64,000 nt of DNA from Thermococcus peptonophilus. Its GTDB lineage: Archaea > Methanobacteriota_B > Thermococci > Thermococcales > Thermococcaceae. A program made the translations under genes and the position numbers. Shown piece by piece: positions 31,606-43,281 of this stretch. The notes beneath the pieces were generated by a model. It had not been told where the DNA came from, did not search any database, and saw nothing but the letters and a program-made list of their open reading frames with translations. The stretch's first letter is position 1, and the number at the start of each line of letters is the position of its first letter. The stretch lies in NCBI RefSeq assembly GCF_001592435.1, contig NZ_CP014750.1:1240001-1304000 (forward strand), read 5' to 3'.

Positions 31606-32568
31606 ATGAAGGTAAATAAAAGGAAGGCCCTGATTGCGGGCCTTGGAATTTCACTCTCACTGGCGGTTCTTTTTGGTGTTTATTCGGCCGTGGCCTACGC
31701 CACGCCAGTGTCAACCAGGGATGTTAGTTACACTACCGCTTATTCTGAAGGGGGTTCACTGAGGCACTACGCCCTCTTCTCAAACGAGACCGTTTACCGG
31801 AACGGCACCTCGCTGAAGTATTATCCCTCGGGGATAACCGACGCCATAATCGGAGAGTACAGGTATTCAACGTCACCCGGAGCTTCCGGCAGTTATAAAA
31901 TAGAGATGCACTCGAACTACTACGTCTCAGTGAACAGGAAGCCAGTTTACCTGCTCAACAGAACGACTGAGATAGCATCGGGAAACTTCGACGGTTCATT
32001 CTCTGTCCCGGTGGAGTTCAACATGACATCGCTTGGGGAAGAGCTCAAAACGATAAGGGAAGGTACTGATCTATACCGGGCTGAGAACGAGGTCTATCTA
32101 ACGGTTACTGTCATCATAGATGGACGTGAGCCCTTTACGCAGAAAATTCAGGTGAAAAAAGACACTTCAGGAATGCTGAGTCTTGAGGGAGCAAACAAGG
32201 ACTACCAGAAAGTTGAGAGGAACGTACGCGTCACAGAAAACAGCGTTGGCTTCCTTGGGACGAGTGTTAAGGGCTCCACGGCGAGAAAAGTTTTTCCTGC
32301 TATGGCACTGCTCTTCGCGGCTCCACCGCTGGGCTTTGTCTACTCAAAGAGGGAGAAGAAGCCCAAAGACGAACTTGCTCCACTGAGGAAGTACATCGTG
32401 GAGGGCAAATCTCCAGAGGGGACAAGAAAAGTCGAACTCAAAACCCCCGAAGACCTTAAGAGGGTCTTTGAGCTTGTGGACAGGCCGATAGTCCACGACG
32501 GCAGTAAGGAGGGCGACGTCTATTCAATAGCGGATGGCGACACCGTCTACGAATACCAACAACTTTAA
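31606..32568 (+). CDS. DUF5305-like membrane protein
   Basis: A 320-residue protein with an N-terminal helix (about 10-32), an outer beta-rich domain (35-215), a second helix ('AMALLFAAPPLGFVYS') and an acidic/basic cytoplasmic tail of about 80 residues. The architecture and 'STRDVSYTTAYSEGGSLRHYA' resemble the archaeal DUF5305 family. It is the last gene of the secretion cassette, 19 bases after the preceding gene. It may couple the outer filament to the cytoplasm; no enzymatic motif is visible. Confidence 0.7.
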   Translation: MKVNKRKALIAGLGISLSLAVLFGVYSAVAYATPVSTRDVSYTTAYSEGGSLRHYALFSNETVYRNGTSLKYYPSGITDAIIGEYRYSTSPGASGSYKIEMHSNYYVSVNRKPVYLLNRTTEIASGNFDGSFSVPVEFNMTSLGEELKTIREGTDLYRAENEVYLTVTVIIDGREPFTQKIQVKKDTSGMLSLEGANKDYQKVERNVRVTENSVGFLGTSVKGSTARKVFPAMALLFAAPPLGFVYSKREKKPKDELAPLRKYIVEGKSPEGTRKVELKTPEDLKRVFELVDRPIVHDGSKEGDVYSIADGDTVYEYQQL

Positions 32569-32626
32569 AAGCAGAACCGGAAAGCAAAGCTAGGAGTTCT
32601 AAGAAAAAGGTTAGAGGTGGTTAGGT

Positions 32627-33163
32627 ATGAACCCGTTCCACGAACTTGAGCCCGGACCGGAGGTTCCAGAGGTCGTTTACGCCCTCATAGAGATACCGAA
32701 GGGGAGCAGGAACAAATACGAGCTTGACAAGAAGACAGGCCTTCTGAAGCTCGACAGGGTCCTCTACAGCCCGTTCTTCTACCCGGTTGACTACGGTATC
32801 ATTCCGCAGACCTGGTACGACGACGGCGACCCCTTCGACATCATGGTCATCATGCGCGAGCCGGTTTACCCGCTCACCATCGTCGAGGCGAGGCCAATAG
32901 GCATAATGAAGATGGAGGACAGCGGTGACAAGGACTGGAAGGTTCTCGCCGTTCCCGTTGAAGACCCGTACTTCAAGGACTGGAAGGACATAGATGACGT
33001 TCCAAAGGCCTTCCTCGACGAGATAGCCCACTTCTTCCAGAGGTACAAGGAGCTCCAGGGCAAGGTAACCAAAGTCGAGGGCTGGGGTAACGCCGAAGAG
33101 GCTAAGAGGGAGATACTCAGGGCCATCGAACTCTACAAGGAGAAGTTTGGCAAGAAGGAGTGA
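32627..33163 (+). CDS. ppa: Inorganic pyrophosphatase (family I)
   Basis: Hydrolyses pyrophosphate. The 178-residue protein has '[23 protein letters not shown]' split over the active site, with the D-x-D-P-x-D signature as DGDPFD, and '[13 protein letters not shown]'. The length fits family I soluble enzymes. The TATA-like CTTTAAAAG overlaps the end of the preceding gene and GGTTAGGT precedes the ATG. Confidence 0.96.
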   Translation: MNPFHELEPGPEVPEVVYALIEIPKGSRNKYELDKKTGLLKLDRVLYSPFFYPVDYGIIPQTWYDDGDPFDIMVIMREPVYPLTIVEARPIGIMKMEDSGDKDWKVLAVPVEDPYFKDWKDIDDVPKAFLDEIAHFFQRYKELQGKVTKVEGWGNAEEAKREILRAIELYKEKFGKKE

Positions 33164-33199
33164 TTCCTTCTCTTTTTCCCTTCTGAAGGAGGTTGAGTC

Positions 33200-33772
33200 A
33201 TGTACAAGCTCCTGAAAGTTAAGGACGTCGTGAGGATTCCGCCCAGGATGTTCACAATGGATCCTAAGGAAGCCGCGAAGATAGTTCTCAGGGAGACCTA
33301 CGAGGGCATATACGACAGGGACGAGGGCGTTGTGCTGGCGATCATCGATGTTGAGGAAATCAGCGAGGGAGTTATCGTTCCGGGTGACGGGGCGACTTAC
33401 CATGAGGCAGTATTCAACGTTCTCGTCTGGGAGCCGAGCGTTCACGAAGTCGTTGAGGGCGAAGTCGTTGAGATGATGCCCTACGGAGCATTCATAAGAA
33501 TCGGCCCGATGGACGGTCTCGTCCACATCAGCCAGCTCATGGACGACTACGTCGTCTTCGACGAGAAGAACAGGCAGTTCATAGGTAAAGAAACCAACAG
33601 GGTTCTCAAGCTCGGCGACTACGTGAGGGCCAGGATAATCGGCGTGAGCGTCAAGAGCAGGGTAATCAGGGAGAACAAGATAAACATGACGATGCGCCAG
33701 CCCGGTCTTGGAAAGTTCGAGTGGATTGAGAAGGAGAAGAGGAAAGCTAAGGAAGAGCTCAAGGAGGAGTGA
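33200..33772 (+). CDS. rpo7: RNA polymerase subunit Rpo7 (E')
   Basis: Stalk subunit of archaeal RNA polymerase that binds emerging RNA with Rpo4. The 190-residue protein begins MYKLLKVKDVVRIPP and has the RNP-type N-terminal domain and a C-terminal S1 domain ('VVEMMPYGAFIRIGPMDGLVHISQL'). GGAGGTTGAGTC precedes the ATG. It heads a cluster with spt4, the CoA kinase and two ribosomal proteins. Confidence 0.96.
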   Translation: MYKLLKVKDVVRIPPRMFTMDPKEAAKIVLRETYEGIYDRDEGVVLAIIDVEEISEGVIVPGDGATYHEAVFNVLVWEPSVHEVVEGEVVEMMPYGAFIRIGPMDGLVHISQLMDDYVVFDEKNRQFIGKETNRVLKLGDYVRARIIGVSVKSRVIRENKINMTMRQPGLGKFEWIEKEKRKAKEELKEE

Positions 33773-33774
33773 AC

Positions 33775-33978
33775 ATGGCCAAGGAGAGGGCCTGCAGGCA
33801 CTGCCACTACATAACAACGGAGGACCGCTGTCCCATCTGCGGTAGCAGGGACCTCAGTGATGAGTGGTTCGACCTTGTGATAATCCTAGATGTCGAGTCA
33901 AAGATAGCAAAGAAGCTCAGGGAGAGCATACCCGAGGCCGCTAAGGTCCCAGGCAAGTACGCTATCAGGGTAAGGTAA
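33775..33978 (+). CDS. spt4: Transcription elongation factor Spt4 (RpoE'')
   Basis: A 67-residue zinc protein that pairs with Spt5. 'ACRHCHYITTEDRCPICGS' provides the four zinc Cys. I use the ATG at 33775, with GGAGGAGTGAAC upstream, rather than the GTG two codons earlier. It starts two bases after the rpo7 stop. Confidence 0.95.
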   Translation: MAKERACRHCHYITTEDRCPICGSRDLSDEWFDLVIILDVESKIAKKLRESIPEAAKVPGKYAIRVR

Positions 33979-33980
33979 AA

Positions 33981-34508
33981 ATGTTCTTCAGGCTCACGGA
34001 AGACCTCAGAAACCAGCTCAAAAAGCCCCTGGGTGAACTGGTTAGGGGGCCGATCCCCGAACCATACCTTAAGGTTAGGGGTAAGCTTGAGAAACACCCC
34101 GTTGTCACTGTGGGAGATGTCGTCACGGAGAACGTCCTCAAGATCGGCGTCAAGCCGATAATTGCTTTCTACGACCTCAAGACAAAGAGAAAAGAATATT
34201 CTCCCGAGATTGAGGATACCGCCGTTTTTTTGACCGTAACAAACCCTCCGGGAACTATAACGAAAGCTTTATTAGATACCGTCAGGAAGGCCTTCGGGCT
34301 GGCTGAAAGGGGGAGGAACGTCCACGTCCTGGTCAGCGGGGAGGAGGACTTGGCGGCGATCCCGGCCGTCCTGTACGCCCCACTCGGGACGCTAGTCCTG
34401 TACGGCCAGCCCGATGAAGGAGTAGTACTTATAAAGGTAACACCCGAATGCAAGCGCAGGTGTGCCAAGATACTCGCGAGTATGGAGGTGGTTCGTGATG
34501 GAGATTAA
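33981..34508 (+). CDS. GTP-dependent dephospho-CoA kinase
   Basis: Last step of archaeal CoA synthesis, phosphorylating dephospho-CoA with GTP. The 175-residue protein matches the DUF359 family characterised in T. kodakarensis (TK1697, from memory): '[20 protein letters not shown]', '[17 protein letters not shown]' and '[21 protein letters not shown]' are its conserved blocks, with Glu and Asp likely catalytic. It starts two bases after spt4 and overlaps rps24e by 11 bases. Confidence 0.93.
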   Translation: MFFRLTEDLRNQLKKPLGELVRGPIPEPYLKVRGKLEKHPVVTVGDVVTENVLKIGVKPIIAFYDLKTKRKEYSPEIEDTAVFLTVTNPPGTITKALLDTVRKAFGLAERGRNVHVLVSGEEDLAAIPAVLYAPLGTLVLYGQPDEGVVLIKVTPECKRRCAKILASMEVVRDGD

Positions 34509-34794
34509 GGTTACCGAGATAAGGGAGAACAAACTCCTGGGAAGGAAGGAGATATACTTCGACGTGATACACGAGGGCGAGCCTACCCCGAGCAGGGAAG
34601 CGGTGAAGGGTAAGCTCGTCGCCATGCTCGACCTCGACCCGAACACGACCGTTATCCAGTACATCAGGAGTTACTTTGGAAGCAACGTCAGCAAGGGCTA
34701 CGCCAAGGCCTATGAGACGAGGGAGAGGATGCTCTACATCGAGCCCGAGTACATCCTCGTTAGGGACGGCCTTGTCCAGAAGCAGGAGGAGTGA
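34498..34794 (+). CDS. rps24e: Ribosomal protein S24e
   Basis: A 98-residue small-subunit protein: '[19 protein letters not shown]' and '[20 protein letters not shown]' are S24e signatures. GGAGGTGGTTCGTG leads to the ATG at 34498. A frame beginning at 34462 lies within the upstream gene and is rejected. Confidence 0.96.
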   Translation: MEIKVTEIRENKLLGRKEIYFDVIHEGEPTPSREAVKGKLVAMLDLDPNTTVIQYIRSYFGSNVSKGYAKAYETRERMLYIEPEYILVRDGLVQKQEE

Positions 34795-34804
34795 GGTGGT
34801 GTAG

Positions 34805-34978
34805 ATGGCCAAGGGTAAGAAGAGAACCAGCCAGAAGTGGAAGCTCTACGAGGTTAAGGGTGGTAAGGTCATAAGAAAGAACAAGTTCTGCCCGCGCTGT
34901 GGGCCGGGTGTCTTCATGGCCAACCACAAGGATCGCTGGTCCTGCGGAAGATGTGGTTACACCGAGTGGAAGAAGTGA
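34805..34978 (+). CDS. rps27ae: Ribosomal protein S27ae
   Basis: A 57-residue zinc ribbon protein. '[19 protein letters not shown]' and '[11 protein letters not shown]' hold the two Cys pairs. The N-terminus is [15 protein letters not shown]. It begins ten bases after rps24e and has the usual length of archaeal S27ae without ubiquitin. Confidence 0.96.
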   Translation: MAKGKKRTSQKWKLYEVKGGKVIRKNKFCPRCGPGVFMANHKDRWSCGRCGYTEWKK

Positions 34979-35110
34979 TCCTTCTCTTTTTCTTCTCCCG
35001 ATTATTACGGAAATTCTTCTGATTCATGTTTCTGAGAAGCTTATCTCTACGAAGCGTTTAATCAATAGACATTATCACAACAAGGAAAGAGAAGAACAGA
35101 AGAAACGGGT

Positions 35111-35395
<285 letters not shown>

Positions 35396-35434
35396 TCAAA
35401 AGGTTCTTCAATGAACAAAAAGAAGCCAAAGGGG

Positions 35435-35968
35435 TCAGTAAAGACCCAGCTTCTTTTTATACTCTGGGCTTATCCTGTCGGGAGTCCACGGCGGATCAAA
35501 GGTAAGTTCAATTTCCGCGTCCTTAACTCCTGGAATCTCCAGTATCTTGTCCTCAACGGCCCTGAGAATCCACATGGTAAGTGGGCAACCGGGAGTCGTC
35601 ATCGTCATCTTAACGTAAACTGTGTTGTCCGGGTTGACCTTGAGGTCGTAGATAAGGCCCAGGTTGACAACGTCAAGCCCTATTTCAGGGTCAATGACCT
35701 CTTTGAGCTTCTCAAGGATCATTTCCTCGGTAAGCTGGACGTTATCTGGGGCCTCTTTAATGCCCCTCTCGCGGTTTACGGTGATCAAACCGACACCCTC
35801 GAGCTTTCCAATCTCGGAGTGGAGCTTTATCAGGACGTTGTCAATATCGGGAGTGTCCTTTGCCAGCGTGACTGTGACGTTCCCCTTCTCATCGACCTCG
35901 ATTGAGCGGATAAACTTCTCATCAACTATGGACTTAACTACCTTCTCAACATCTTCTTTCGTGACCAT
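35435..35968 (-). CDS. DUF59/MIP18-family iron-sulfur assembly-like protein
   Basis: A 177-residue protein. The N-terminal 80 residues resemble small alpha/beta NifU-C/MIP-like repeats. The C-terminal half is a DUF59 domain with 'VIDPEIGLDVVNLGLIYDLKV', 'TTPGCPLTMWI' (the conserved Cys) and 'FDPPWTPDRIS'. DUF59 proteins help mature Fe-S proteins. Its start is ATG 35968 after GGTGGTGTTT. It is near a ferredoxin and a PP-loop ATPase. Confidence 0.85.
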   Translation of the reverse strand: MVTKEDVEKVVKSIVDEKFIRSIEVDEKGNVTVTLAKDTPDIDNVLIKLHSEIGKLEGVGLITVNRERGIKEAPDNVQLTEEMILEKLKEVIDPEIGLDVVNLGLIYDLKVNPDNTVYVKMTMTTPGCPLTMWILRAVEDKILEIPGVKDAEIELTFDPPWTPDRISPEYKKKLGLY

Positions 35969-36030
35969 AAACACCACCTGAAAAGCCTTTGAGAATACAC
36001 ATTTAAACCTTTTGGGACAGGAATGGGTAC

Positions 36031-36744
36031 TCAGCGGGCGAGGATGTCGAGTATCAGTTCCCTAGCCATCCCGGGCGTCAATGCCCTTGCCCTCGTTTCC
36101 CTCAGAACCCTCTGGATGGAAAGCCTCTTTGTAGACGGGGCTTTTCTGAACAGTTCCCAGAGGAGCGGACAGCCGAACCTCAGCTCGTAGCTCCCACCAA
36201 TTATCTCGATAATCTCAGCTTTGTCCAGTGCCAGAAACGCCGGGAAGTTAAGAATTACAAGATCACCTTTTCGGTAGATTGAAATCAGGCCAGAGCTGAG
36301 CATGTCCCCGGAGGCGACTATCTTTATCCCGTTCCTTCTGGCATATCCTTCAACTGCATCCATCACAAGAGCGTGACATCGGCCGCAGATTGGAGCGCCC
36401 TTTTCAATCTGGGGCCGTATGATATCCAAATATTCCGGAATTTCGATGAAAACAGTCCCATAACTCCGGGCTTTTTCGAGAGTCTTTTCACCCATCTGGG
36501 GGAGTTTTGCAGTTATTGGAACAACATCGAAACCAGCCCATCGGAGTACCTTTAAAGTGGCGGTGCTGTCTGAGCCTGCAGAAAAAGCAACGGCAACCTT
36601 CGTCCCAATAGGAGAGCGGTCAAAGTCCTTTCCGGTCAGGCGATACTCTATCAGGGCTTTTAGGCGGGAGTAAGTAATCTCACTAATTTCTCCTCTAACC
36701 CGTTCAAGTGCCTCAAAGTTGTACTCCAGGCGGTACCTCTTCAC
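36031..36744 (-). CDS. PP-loop ATPase of the tRNA-thiolation/adenylation type
   Basis: A 237-residue ATP pyrophosphatase. 'VAVAFSAGSDSTATLKVLRW' is the S-G-G-x-D-S PP-loop with Ala for one Gly. 'CGRCHALVMDAVEGYAR' gives a Cys pair, and 'KIVASGDMLSSGL' the later conserved block. I place the start at GTG 36744, with GGAGGAGACTTC upstream; an ATG at 36771 is possible. The substrate, perhaps a tRNA base or a cofactor, is unknown. Confidence 0.78.
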   Translation of the reverse strand: MKRYRLEYNFEALERVRGEISEITYSRLKALIEYRLTGKDFDRSPIGTKVAVAFSAGSDSTATLKVLRWAGFDVVPITAKLPQMGEKTLEKARSYGTVFIEIPEYLDIIRPQIEKGAPICGRCHALVMDAVEGYARRNGIKIVASGDMLSSGLISIYRKGDLVILNFPAFLALDKAEIIEIIGGSYELRFGCPLLWELFRKAPSTKRLSIQRVLRETRARALTPGMARELILDILAR

Positions 36745-36815
36745 GAAGTCTCCTCCAACCGGCTTCAGCATGGGGTTAAGTTCGGGACTTGACTTTAAAA
36801 TCTGCCGGCGGGAAA

Positions 36816-36824
36816 ACCCTTAAA
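36816..36824 (+). promoter_or_regulatory. TATA box of bpsA
   Basis: ACCCTTAAAAGG is a TATA element about 60 bases before the bpsA ATG. The gene has GGAGGTGTGAGAG immediately before its start codon. Confidence 0.55.
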
Positions 36825-36879
36825 AGGGGCCTTTACGAGCTTCTTTTACAGGCCGAAAATCCTTCTGGAGGTGTGAGAG

Positions 36880-37935
36880 ATGAAGGAGATAATTGAGAGG
36901 GTCAGGGAAAAGACGACCATTCCCGTTTACGAGAGGACGATAGAGAACGTTCTAAGTGCCATTCAGACCAGCGGTGACGTCTGGAGGGTTGTCGACCTCA
37001 GCGAGGAGCCGCTTCCTCTCGTCGTTGCCATTGTTACGGCCCTCTACGAGCTTGGTTATGTGGCCTTTGAGAACAACCAGGTCATCCTCACGAGGAAGGG
37101 CAAGGAGCTGGTTGGGAAGTATGGAATCGGCCCGAGGGCAGACTACACCTGCTCCCACTGCCAGGGAAGAACTGTTGAGCTCGATGCTTTCTCCGAGCTC
37201 CTCGAGGAGTTCAAGGAGATAACGAAGGACAGGCCTGAGCCTGTACACCAGTTCGACCAGGCTTACGTTACCCCGGAGACCACCGTTGCCAGAGTTGCCC
37301 TCATGCACAGCAGGGGTGACCTTGAGAACAAGGAGGTTTTTGTCCTAGGAGATGACGACCTCACAAGCGTCGCTCTGATGCTCAGCGGTCTCCCGAAGAG
37401 GATAGCCGTCCTCGACATAGATGAGAGGCTCACAAAGTTCATTGAGAAGGCTGCCGACGAGATAGGCTACGAGAACATCGAGATATTCACCTTCGACCTC
37501 AGGAAGCCGCTCCCTGACTACGCGCTCCACAAGTTCGACACCTTTATCACAGACCCGCCCGAGACCGTCCACGCAATCCGCTCGTTCGTCGGAAGGGGCA
37601 TAGCGACCCTCAAGGGGCCTGGATGCGCTGGCTACTTCGGGATAACGAGGCGCGAGAGCTCCCTCGACAAGTGGAGGGAGATTCAAAAGGTTCTCCTCAA
37701 CGAGTTTGGCGTCGTTATAACCGATATCATCAGGAACTTCAACGAGTACGTGAATTGGGGCTATGTCGAGGAGACGAGGGCCTGGAGACTGCTCCCGATA
37801 AAGGTCAAGCCGAGCTACAACTGGTACAAGAGTTACATGTTCAGAATTCAGACCCTTGAGGGCTCGAGAGGCTTCGAGGACGAGATAACCGTTGGGGACG
37901 AGCTATACAACGATGAGGAAGCATCAACTACCTGA
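36880..37935 (+). CDS. bpsA: Branched-chain polyamine synthase
   Basis: Makes N4-bis(aminopropyl)spermidine from spermidine and decarboxylated SAM; in T. kodakarensis (TK1691, from memory) this polyamine is needed at high temperature. The 351-residue protein has an N-terminal winged-helix part, a Cys pair ('CSHC'), and a Rossmann core with 'VFVLGDDDLTSVALMLSGL' and 'FITDPPETVHAI', the GDDD and DPPE active-site segments. 'VDLSEEPLPLVVAIVTAL' is also family-specific. A strong GGAGGTG site precedes it. Confidence 0.95.
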   Translation: MKEIIERVREKTTIPVYERTIENVLSAIQTSGDVWRVVDLSEEPLPLVVAIVTALYELGYVAFENNQVILTRKGKELVGKYGIGPRADYTCSHCQGRTVELDAFSELLEEFKEITKDRPEPVHQFDQAYVTPETTVARVALMHSRGDLENKEVFVLGDDDLTSVALMLSGLPKRIAVLDIDERLTKFIEKAADEIGYENIEIFTFDLRKPLPDYALHKFDTFITDPPETVHAIRSFVGRGIATLKGPGCAGYFGITRRESSLDKWREIQKVLLNEFGVVITDIIRNFNEYVNWGYVEETRAWRLLPIKVKPSYNWYKSYMFRIQTLEGSRGFEDEITVGDELYNDEEASTT

Positions 37936-38622
37936 GCTAATTGAGTGCATCCAGCGAAAAATCGGCCGGGTTCCCGGCCTCCACTCCCTCATTCTCTACG
38001 GCTCCCTCGTGAGGGGAGATTTTGTCCCTGGAACAAGCGACATTGACTTTTTCGTAGTTCTGGAAGACGAGGCTGATCCAGACACAGTCATCTCAAGATT
38101 AAGCCCTGTTCTCGAAGAGTGTTCGGCTCCGTTTAACCCAGTTGAGGTCGACATTGCCTGGGAATGGCTCTCAAACCTAAAAGATCCTCTCAGGTTGGCT
38201 ATCCGTACAAGTTCCTCACGATTTATCAGACCGACTTCAGGGAAAATCACGTCGTCATCCTGGGCAATGAGGTCGTAGAATACCTCCCCGAGTATTCGCT
38301 CGAAGATCTCCTTCCTGCGAGGCTCAATGGGGTTCTCAACGGCCTGGAGAAGTTCAAAGGAAACCTCAAGATGATGCACATACAGGCGGGAGAAGTGGCA
38401 CGGCTGATGGCGTACCTCAACGGTTCAAGCCTTAGGAAAGATGACGTTGTGAGAACACTGGAGCAAATCGGAGACAAAGATGCCATTAAAATCTACAGAG
38501 CTTATCTAAACGGAAGAAAGATACCCTTTCCAGAAGAGTTCCTGAGGGAATTTATAACAAAAAGAGTTGAGTGGATAAAAGAAAAGTTCCTCACTTCTTC
38601 CGCCGGTTCTCGAACCATATGA
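37913..38622 (+). pseudogene. Minimal nucleotidyltransferase-like gene, frameshifted
   Basis: The first part (ATG 37913, overlapping bpsA by 23 bases) has 'LHSLILYGSLVRGDFVPGTSDIDF', split around the G-S-x10-D-x-D nucleotidyltransferase motif. The second part, in the frame one base back from about 38189, reads 'GYPYKFLTIYQTDFRENHVV' and a helical C-terminal region of about 110 residues. One missing base near 38189 explains both. The intact protein would be about 236 residues. Its 3' end overlaps the convergent toroid gene by 32 bases. Confidence 0.8.
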
Positions 38623-40354
38623 TGCCGTACATTGCCAGGAACAGCGCGCCTACCACTAGCACGATGACAACGTATTTGGTATTCCCCGTTCTCCATGGAC
38701 TCTCCGCCCTGAAGCCCTCCACGGCGACAGCCTTTATCATTAAGGGATTCTTTGAGGGGTAAATAGCCACGTACCCATCAAGTCCAGTTGGATTCACTCT
38801 CCCCGTGGTGTTACCGACGTATCTTCCGTCCTTCACCATGAGAAACGTCGTGTTGGCCATCTCTGGCTTTACCTCTGGAATCTCGGCGTAGAGCACCTTC
38901 CTGAGAAAGTCAACGCCCTTTCTGTAAAGCTCGGTGTTGGTTAAGCCGGCTATCTCGAGGTTCCAGACAACGCGAGCGGTAGTCGTTATTCCCGTCACCG
39001 ACTGGTGAGTATAGGCGAAGGCGCCATTAGGATATTGCCGCTCCCTTAGGACTTTGAGGGTTTCATTTAGCTCTTTGCTCATACCGAACTGACTGAAGAC
39101 GATGGCTGCCTGCGAGAAGTAGTAAGTCGGTATCGAGTAGTAAAGCGGCTCCCCTGTCTTTGGATTCTTTTCGTTCAGCATCCACGTGAGATTAGCCGAA
39201 AGATAGTGGAGGGACTTTTCGTAGTCGTAGGAAACGTTGAGGCTCTTAAGCACCCAGACGACGTAGGCAGTGTTGTAAAAGTCCTTCCAGGTTCCATTAT
39301 TTGATGTGGAGATGAGATACCCAACCGCGTCGTTGTATGGTTTCCCGAGAAGGGCCTTTATCCTCGCAACTTCTGCCACCTGCCAGGGGAGGAGAGCACT
39401 GTAGTTCTCAGGGAGCTCCGGCTCTTTTGAGCAGAGGACAAAGTAGTGGGCATAAACCGCTTTCTGCCACTCTTCAGTGGCGGGAATCTTGTCCAGATAC
39501 GGGCAGGCGATCTCCCTAAGTTCTCCAAAGCCGGTGATCTGAGAGACGTCGAGCAGATCGAGGACGCGGTAGTGGAGCTTCCCCCAGAAGCCGAAATGCT
39601 CCATATTAAGGAGCTCTTCCCTGTACTTTTCATTTCCTGTCGCATAAAGCGCCATCGCAACGGCCATCGGCGAGAAGAAGTTCCCTTCCAGTGAGACCTT
39701 TTCTCCAAGGTAAGCGAGTGCAAAGGCTTTGTAGGCCTTCAATTCACCCTCGACAGTAAGCTTCTCAAGGTCATCTTTATCCCCAAGCGCAATGTCCCGG
39801 AATATTCTCTCCACGTCGTTTTCTGGTTCATTAACCTGAAGCCAGCCAAGTGCTCTGTTCAAGCCTTCCCGAAGCTGTTCTTCGAGGCCAGTCATGTTCT
39901 CTTCAACGTATTTGCTCTTAAGGAGCTCCCTCAGGGCTATAGCGGCCATAGCGGCATCAAGGTAGTCGTTCCAGGAGCCGTCAGCCTTCTGCTTGTATAT
40001 GAGCCAATAGGCGGCGCTGTTGATAACGTCTCTGTAGCGGCCGTTTGCTATGCTCTCCCCTCTGATGAGTGCCATTATTGCCATGGCTGTGTATTTGGCC
40101 TCGTGATCCTCGCCGTAGGCGTAGCCCCAGGAGTCGAAGGGCGTTCTAATGGCCATAAGCCATTCACACCCTTCAAGAACCTTATCGTAATCACCCATCT
40201 TGTAAAGGGCGATAATTGCGAAGGCTGTGTCCGGAACGGTCGGCTCGTAAACGTATGGTCTGATTTCAGCCGAAACAACGAGGGGTGAGGAGATAAGCGA
40301 GAGCATAAAGCCCACAATTAGTATGGTAGCGAGAACCTTTTTCATTCCAACCAC
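38591..40354 (-). CDS. Secreted, membrane-anchored alpha/alpha-toroid protein
   Basis: A 587-residue protein with a signal peptide (MKKVLATILIVGFMLSLISS), a long repeat region and a C-terminal anchor ('YVVIVLVVGALFLAMYGII') followed by RRKK. Repeats such as 'KQKADGSWNDYLDAAMAAIAL', 'TSNNGTWKDFYNTAYVVWVL' and 'QYPNGAFAYT' are QW-like motifs of the squalene-cyclase/prenyltransferase toroid. The catalytic acidic DxDD of cyclases is not obvious. It probably binds or processes a surface molecule. GGTGG precedes the start. Confidence 0.75.
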   Translation of the reverse strand: MVGMKKVLATILIVGFMLSLISSPLVVSAEIRPYVYEPTVPDTAFAIIALYKMGDYDKVLEGCEWLMAIRTPFDSWGYAYGEDHEAKYTAMAIMALIRGESIANGRYRDVINSAAYWLIYKQKADGSWNDYLDAAMAAIALRELLKSKYVEENMTGLEEQLREGLNRALGWLQVNEPENDVERIFRDIALGDKDDLEKLTVEGELKAYKAFALAYLGEKVSLEGNFFSPMAVAMALYATGNEKYREELLNMEHFGFWGKLHYRVLDLLDVSQITGFGELREIACPYLDKIPATEEWQKAVYAHYFVLCSKEPELPENYSALLPWQVAEVARIKALLGKPYNDAVGYLISTSNNGTWKDFYNTAYVVWVLKSLNVSYDYEKSLHYLSANLTWMLNEKNPKTGEPLYYSIPTYYFSQAAIVFSQFGMSKELNETLKVLRERQYPNGAFAYTHQSVTGITTTARVVWNLEIAGLTNTELYRKGVDFLRKVLYAEIPEVKPEMANTTFLMVKDGRYVGNTTGRVNPTGLDGYVAIYPSKNPLMIKAVAVEGFRAESPWRTGNTKYVVIVLVVGALFLAMYGIIWFENRRKK

Positions 40355-40388
40355 CTCAAGGAAGAAAAGAAGAGAGGGTTAAAAGACT

Positions 40389-42786
<2,398 letters not shown>

Positions 42787-42864
42787 GCCCCGGTGGTGTA
42801 GCCCGGTCAATCATGCGGGACTCTCGATCCCGCGACCCGGGTTCAAATCCCGGCCGGGGCACCA
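42787..42864 (+). tRNA. tRNA-Glu (CTC)
   Basis: Acceptor GCCCCGG/CCGGGGC, anticodon stem CGGGA/TCCCG around CTCTCGA (anticodon CTC), T arm with GGTTCAAATCC, discriminator A and encoded CCA. It is read from the TATA box at 42751-42760. Confidence 0.95.
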
Positions 42865-42877
42865 AAACCTTTCTCGC

Positions 42878-42955
42878 GGGCCCGTGGCTCAGCCTGGTCA
42901 GAGCGCCCGCCTGATAAGCGGGAGGTCCGGGGTTCGAAGCCCCGCGGGCCCACCA
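42878..42955 (+). tRNA. tRNA-Ile (GAT)
   Basis: Acceptor GGGCCCG/CGGGCCC, anticodon stem CCCGC/GCGGG around CTGATAA (anticodon GAT), T arm with GGTTCGAAGCC, discriminator A and encoded CCA. Thirteen bases after tRNA-Glu, so probably co-transcribed. Confidence 0.95.
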
Positions 42956-43022
42956 TAACAGTCCTTTCTTGCGAAAGCGCTGGTGGAAAGCTAGTATGCG
43001 ATTCTAACAAGCTAGTTTTTAA

Positions 43023-43140
43023 GTGGGTTTACTTATCGAGTTGCTAGATTTACAGGATTTTCTCACAGTATAGCGCTCGAAGAGCGCTAAAAGAAAGTTT
43101 GAAATCAAAAGTAGTGAGGAAGTTTCGAGCTTAAACCCAC
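43023..43140. repeat. Imperfect palindromic element with central hairpin
   Basis: GTGGGTTTA (43023-43031) and TAAACCCAC (43132-43140) are 9-bp inverted ends. At the exact centre TAGCGCTC and GAGCGCTA (43071-43089) form an 8-bp stem with a GAA loop. CTCAC (43062-43066) and GTGAG (43114-43118) could extend the pairing. The symmetry suggests a MITE-like element or a structured RNA. Confidence 0.65.
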
Positions 43141-43197
43141 GTGAGCTGCCTTTTTGGAGGCATACGTCTCAACACGCGAGCTAAACAAGAAGGGCGC

Positions 43198-43239
43198 ACT
43201 TTTGGTCAAGCTTTTTGAAAAAGCTTGAAGGGCAAAAGT
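43198..43239. repeat. Nested palindromic hairpin element, copy 2
   Basis: An inner perfect 10-bp stem (CAAGCTTTTT at 43207-43216, AAAAAGCTTG at 43218-43227) lies inside outer arms ACTTTTG (43198-43204) and CAAAAGT (43233-43239). The inner left arm follows TTTGGT, as at 26789. Confidence 0.8.
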
Positions 43240-43281
43240 TTCACCAAAGAGGGAATGTCCTTTTAGATTGCTGAGTTTCCA

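Noticed and set aside
33769-33774. Earlier GTG start of spt4
   Set aside because: The ATG at 33775 has a well-spaced GGAGG site. The GTG would give a two-residue extension atypical of the family.
32621-33817. Long open frame on the minus strand (398 codons)
   Set aside because: It covers ppa and rpo7, which have clear family motifs and start signals. The reverse frame is an artefact of G+C-rich codon use.
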